Assembly: GCA_963519845.1 (NCBI GenBank)
Contig: CAUQNX010000004.1
Coordinates: forward strand, 124,001 to 188,000
Origin: Moellerella sp963519845
GTDB taxonomy: Bacteria; Pseudomonadota; Gammaproteobacteria; Enterobacterales; Enterobacteriaceae
Reading direction: 5' to 3'
DNA length: 64,000 bases
The notes below the pieces were generated by a model. The model made no database searches, was not told where the DNA came from, and was given only the letters and a program-made list of their open reading frames with translations. The translations under genes and the position numbers were made by a program. This document shows positions 60,693 through 64,000 of the stretch, one piece after another; position 1 is the stretch's first letter, and each line of letters starts with the position of its first letter.

Positions 60693-62192
60693 TTAATTAG
60701 AAATCAATTGAACCGCTACCAATCTTCCACCCTCTTCGGTGGATAAAATAAATTGTAGCCCTTCCGTCAATGCGATCTTATCGCCGATGGCAATTGGCCT
60801 TTTATCCGGTAGCACCATCAATCCCTTAATTCTTTCGTTGACTAACCACCACTGATCTTGATGATAAACAAAATAACCGATACGTCTTTTCTGTTCATCG
60901 GTAGTTCTTTCATTGGGCGCAACCAGCCGATTAGCATGCCACGCATAAATAGATTGCCCATTCCACACCATCAATCGGTGATCATCAGGTCGATAGTTCC
61001 CCGCTTGGCGTGATGAATACAAGTTAAGAACGGGTAATTTGCCTTTATACGCAGTGCCACAGTAAGGACAAACCGGATGGGTCTTACCTGAAAATACATA
61101 CCATTTCTGCTCGCACTTTGCATTTTGGCAAGGTTGAATCAGATCGATCGTTTTCACTAATGCACTTTCCCACTCATCTGCAGTCGGCCTGAGTGCCGGT
61201 TCATGCAAACCAGTGATAAAGGCTTTTTCAAATAATGGTGATAAATAAGGACCCATTATCGTATAAGGAATTTTTTGTGGATCTGCCCAAGGTAAAGAGG
61301 ATGGGCTGATTTGATTGAGCTTAACCGCGTTACTTCTATCGGTAGGATGCTCAATAAACAGGGCTTTTTCTCCCATTGATAATGACTCATCACGTAATTC
61401 ATCATCAATATCATGTACTTTCCCCCCTCTGAGAGGATGGCGGAAAAAAAGATACATATAAATAAGCACCGCCAGAGCATGCCTATCAGTAGTAATACTG
61501 GGCAATATCCGCTGGCTATTCTCTTTAGAGAGATGGCTGGTCTTCACCACTTCGGGCGCAATAAAATCGGGCGTACCCACCACATCCGGTGGGTATTTTC
61601 CCGGTACTACTAGGCCGTCAATATCGATAACACAGGCGTGTCCTTGCTCAGGATCGATCAGCACATTCTTATAACTCAGGTCACTATGGCAAAGTCCGGC
61701 TGCATGCATACGACGCACCGCACGAGAGAGTAACAAACCTATTTTCAGGTAATTTAGCGTATTGCCTCTCTCTCGAGGATCAAGATACTTATTCTGATTA
61801 TTGGCACTGGCAAACCATTTTCCTTCTTTTTCACGACCTTTGATGGACAGAAAATCATTATTTTTTGAACCATATTTAAAGAAAAAATGATTATCGTAGG
61901 TAGGGACGACAATACCTATTTTACCTTCATGTTCAACAATGTCCGTTGGCCAGCAAAATAACCCTTTCCAGTACTCACCGCCCACCTGCTCGAAGATACT
62001 CTGCCGATACTGACCTGTGATCATATTAATCCGCTCTCTTGCTTGAGCGTCTTGTGGCTTCCTATAAAAGGCAACGACATATGACTTATCCGGTGAAAAA
62101 TAGACATCTTTCATCGTACCGGAGCCGATCACCTGATCAACATACTGAACAGTTTTTCCGCCATGTGTTGTACAGGTAATAATATCTGCCAT
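60693..62192 (-). CDS. Ser/Thr protein kinase-like protein with zinc ribbon
   Basis: Protein of 499 residues. An N-terminal kinase domain (about 15-350) has the glycine loop VIGSGTMKDVYF (21-32), the catalytic loop CHSDLSYKNVLID with Asp171 and Asn176 (HSD for HRD), and VIDIDG (188-193) for the DFG segment, then GTPDFIAPEVV. The beta-3 strand reads VVAFYRKP, so the ATP-anchoring Lys is not in the canonical VAxK form. A zinc ribbon follows with Cys355, Cys360, Cys375 and Cys378. The last 110 residues are beta-rich and end GDKIALTEGLQFILS, which suggests an FHA-like fold. It resembles E. coli YegI and the kinases of TerY-linked kinase/phosphatase/vWA triads. It starts 28 bases after the phosphatase stop, so the two are one operon. 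Confidence 0.85.
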   Translation of the reverse strand: MADIITCTTHGGKTVQYVDQVIGSGTMKDVYFSPDKSYVVAFYRKPQDAQARERINMITGQYRQSIFEQVGGEYWKGLFCWPTDIVEHEGKIGIVVPTYDNHFFFKYGSKNNDFLSIKGREKEGKWFASANNQNKYLDPRERGNTLNYLKIGLLLSRAVRRMHAAGLCHSDLSYKNVLIDPEQGHACVIDIDGLVVPGKYPPDVVGTPDFIAPEVVKTSHLSKENSQRILPSITTDRHALAVLIYMYLFFRHPLRGGKVHDIDDELRDESLSMGEKALFIEHPTDRSNAVKLNQISPSSLPWADPQKIPYTIMGPYLSPLFEKAFITGLHEPALRPTADEWESALVKTIDLIQPCQNAKCEQKWYVFSGKTHPVCPYCGTAYKGKLPVLNLYSSRQAGNYRPDDHRLMVWNGQSIYAWHANRLVAPNERTTDEQKRRIGYFVYHQDQWWLVNERIKGLMVLPDKRPIAIGDKIALTEGLQFILSTEEGGRLVAVQLISN

Positions 62193-62220
62193 AGAAACCG
62201 CCTCTTATTATCTTAAATGA

Positions 62221-64000
62221 TCACCAAAGAACAACGATGGTTCTATCGTCGTGATTACCTGCAGAGAAAAAATTCAACCAATCAACAAGCTGGGTATCCG
62301 CCTGCGTAGGTTCCGCTAAACAGGGTGTGATCTCTTCCATTAACGCATCCCATTTAGTGGATGAAGACAAACCATTATCCGTCTCAAACCAAGGATCAGA
62401 AACGCCATCTGTCATCAAAATAAGATGCGAAACATCAGCCCATTTGCCAATCACAATTCGGTTGTTAAATTCAGTATCATTGATGGCATCATTATCAAGA
62501 AAACGTGTCTGCCCAGCATATTCACCGCTATCGGGTTTACCCAGTAGACGCACTTTACCCGCAGGTCCATAAGCGGCAATCGCGCCATCACCCATCCAAA
62601 ATGAGGCGGAAAATAGCTCATTATTGACGCGGAAAGTGACGCTCGCCAGTAAGGTTGTGGCATAGGACTTAACTGACTCAGCCATTTCAATCGCTTCATT
62701 GGCAATTTTATTCACTGCAAGCTGCGCCGCATTATGAAATAGCTTAGTGAAGAGAGCCCAAATCTCTTTTTGCGACTCATCATCCCAATTCTCAACCAAA
62801 GTAGAGAGCTGCTGTGTTTTCTCATTAGTTAATTGCTTTTTGAGATAGCTACCAATGGTTTGTGTTGCAATGCGGGAGCCTTCACGTGAATTGGCAGCAC
62901 TTCCCGCACCGTCGGCAACTAACATGATACTCCAGCCATTTTCGCTATTATGAGAGACATAGAAATCATCATCACGGAATGAGCCTACATGCTCGTGAGA
63001 ACGTCCACGACGACTCGCAGCGGCTATTTTGATATCTCCGTCGATGATCAGCTGATGATCGCTGTTTGCTTTAAAATAGGCAGCATCTACAGGCGGTTCT
63101 ATGATCTTCCACAGGCTACGAGGATCTGGATTGACAATAAATAAAATGTCGCTGGTATGCACTTTACTATCATCACAAGTCCAATTTATCTTGAGTTTAA
63201 TATCACCGCTTTTCGTTGGAGTACCAAGCAGTGACGATGTGGCAGGATCAAAGACAATACCAATATCTTCCGGGAATATGACGCTCTGAATCATAGCTAT
63301 CGCACCTGTATCTAAGGCGATATCGATTTTTGCATCAAACTCAGTGCCCACACGCGCATTCGGGATATTGATTTTGGCAGTCAACTTCGGAGGTTGAGGG
63401 GAAGGAACCACAATTTTATCATCCTTAGGTGGAACAGCTTTTTTCTGGGATGGAGCCTCTTTCTTAGGCGATGAAGCCTCTTTTTTCTGGACTGAAACAT
63501 CTTCATCCAGCAGAAATGAAAGACTATCTTGTAAAAGTGTTATTTTTTCGGCTAATTGATCAGAGCAATCTAGTTTAATTTCTTGCTGTAATAATGCGTC
63601 TAATGTTTTACCTGAGGGCTTAATTGTTGTATCAAAAGAGCGAATATCCTCATCAAAAGAAACCGAATCATCTTGTTCGACTTCTTTTTGTTTTGCTGAT
63701 TTTTGTTTAGCGACTTTCTGTTTTATCTCTTTCTCTTTTTGCTCTTTTTCTTTCTGCTCTTTTTCTTTCTGCTTTATCGCTTTTTGTTTAGCCGCTTGTT
63801 TTAATACTTCTTGCTCTTTTTCTTCTTGTTGAGCTTTTTCTTGTGCTATTTTTTCTTTAGCCGCCTTTTCATTAATTGATTTTTCTTTGATCGATATTTC
63901 ACTAACAACTTTCTCTTTCGTCTCTTTTTCTTTCTTTTCTTTTTCTTCTTGCTCTATAGCATCAAAATCAATGAGATCACCAAATATAGAGTTTTCAGCC
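62221..64000 (-). CDS. Multidomain PP2C-type phosphatase (5' end outside window)
   Basis: The frame is open from the stop at 62221 to the right edge, giving 592 visible residues; the true start lies beyond 64000. A GTG at 63409-63411 is not the start, because coding continues upstream without a stop. Visible order: a Lys/Glu/Gln coiled-coil stretch (about 63676-63960), an acidic linker, a Pro/Lys spacer, an Ig-like module ending FDPATSSLLGTPTKSGD, and the PP2C domain. PP2C metal motifs are RDDDFYV, VADGAG (Asp near 62911-62913), GDGAIA, MTDGVSD and GNHDDRT. It is related to PphC (YegK) of E. coli, but much larger. The kinase gene follows after 28 bases, so the pair probably sets the phosphorylation of shared targets. 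Confidence 0.88.
   Translation of the reverse strand, partial: AENSIFGDLIDFDAIEQEEKEKKEKETKEKVVSEISIKEKSINEKAAKEKIAQEKAQQEEKEQEVLKQAAKQKAIKQKEKEQKEKEQKEKEIKQKVAKQKSAKQKEVEQDDSVSFDEDIRSFDTTIKPSGKTLDALLQQEIKLDCSDQLAEKITLLQDSLSFLLDEDVSVQKKEASSPKKEAPSQKKAVPPKDDKIVVPSPQPPKLTAKINIPNARVGTEFDAKIDIALDTGAIAMIQSVIFPEDIGIVFDPATSSLLGTPTKSGDIKLKINWTCDDSKVHTSDILFIVNPDPRSLWKIIEPPVDAAYFKANSDHQLIIDGDIKIAAASRRGRSHEHVGSFRDDDFYVSHNSENGWSIMLVADGAGSAANSREGSRIATQTIGSYLKKQLTNEKTQQLSTLVENWDDESQKEIWALFTKLFHNAAQLAVNKIANEAIEMAESVKSYATTLLASVTFRVNNELFSASFWMGDGAIAAYGPAGKVRLLGKPDSGEYAGQTRFLDNDAINDTEFNNRIVIGKWADVSHLILMTDGVSDPWFETDNGLSSSTKWDALMEEITPCLAEPTQADTQLVDWLNFFSAGNHDDRTIVVLW

Noticed and set aside
63409..63411. GTG as start of the PP2C phosphatase
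   Set aside because: The same frame is open without a stop all the way to base 64000 and codes for a regular charged coiled coil; no ribosome-binding site precedes this GTG.
1..64000. tRNA or rRNA genes, CRISPR arrays, insertion sequences, prophage genes
   Set aside because: None seen: no tRNA-like cloverleaf with TTC motif, no regularly spaced repeats, and no transposase or integrase sequence in any long frame.

Overview
The window is chromosomal DNA from a moderately AT-rich member of the Enterobacterales. Fis matches the Escherichia coli protein at all but about one residue as I recall that sequence, the sRNA ArcZ sits at the arcB/elbB junction, and the gene blocks (lpoA-yraN-diaA-dolP, gltBD, sspAB-rpsI-rplM-zapE-zapG-degQ-degS, murA-ibaG-mlaBCDEF, kdsD-kdsC-lptCAB-rpoN-hpf-ptsN-rapZ-ptsO, pmbA-darP, tldD-yhdP-rng-maf-mreDCB, aroQ-accBC-yhdT-panF-prmA-dusB-fis) are the enterobacterial core order. 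Base composition and the losses relative to E. coli (no csrD, yrbG or yhcC at the expected places) would fit Morganellaceae or Budviciaceae, but I cannot name the genus from this window.

Layout. 1-3.4 kb: cell-wall and envelope genes (end of lpoA, diaA, dolP, mtgA, elbB). 3.4-5.9 kb: the anoxic sensor kinase gene arcB with ArcZ reading against its 3' end. 6.6-12.5 kb: glutamate synthase gltBD. 12.6-19.9 kb: stringent starvation proteins, ribosomal proteins L13/S9, division proteins ZapE/ZapG and the periplasmic proteases DegQ/DegS. 20-24.8 kb: murA, ibaG and the Mla phospholipid transport operon, all on the minus strand. 25.3-32.3 kb: a ten-gene plus-strand run for Kdo synthesis, LPS transport, sigma-54 and the nitrogen PTS. 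32.5-36.6 kb: rnk, an AT-rich two-gene insertion of unknown function, then pmbA and darP. 37-41.3 kb: a PhzF-like isomerase, a secreted barnase with its barstar inhibitor, tldD and a nitrilase. 41-50 kb: yhdP, rng, maf and mreDCB. 50.5-58.4 kb: acuI, aroQ, accBC, yhdT-panF, prmA and dusB-fis.

From 58.5 kb to the right edge the window is accessory DNA, all on the minus strand. It holds a frameshifted 370-codon gene, a signal-peptide-bearing protein of unknown family, a Ser/Thr kinase-like protein with a C-terminal zinc ribbon, and a PP2C phosphatase that runs off the window. The phosphatase is much larger than its catalytic domain. Ahead of that domain it has an Ig-like module of the 'GTPT' type and a long Lys/Glu/Gln coiled-coil stretch, and the frame is open to base 64000. 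The kinase/phosphatase pair resembles E. coli YegI/PphC and the kinase and phosphatase members of TerY-type 'triads' (kinase, PP2C, vWA protein). This is the best candidate here for a poorly described system.

Other points of interest are the AT-rich island at 33.2-34.4 kb, where one gene is split by a frameshift at an A6T5 run and the other encodes a coiled coil followed by Tyr/Asp repeats, and the barnase-barstar pair just downstream of tldD.
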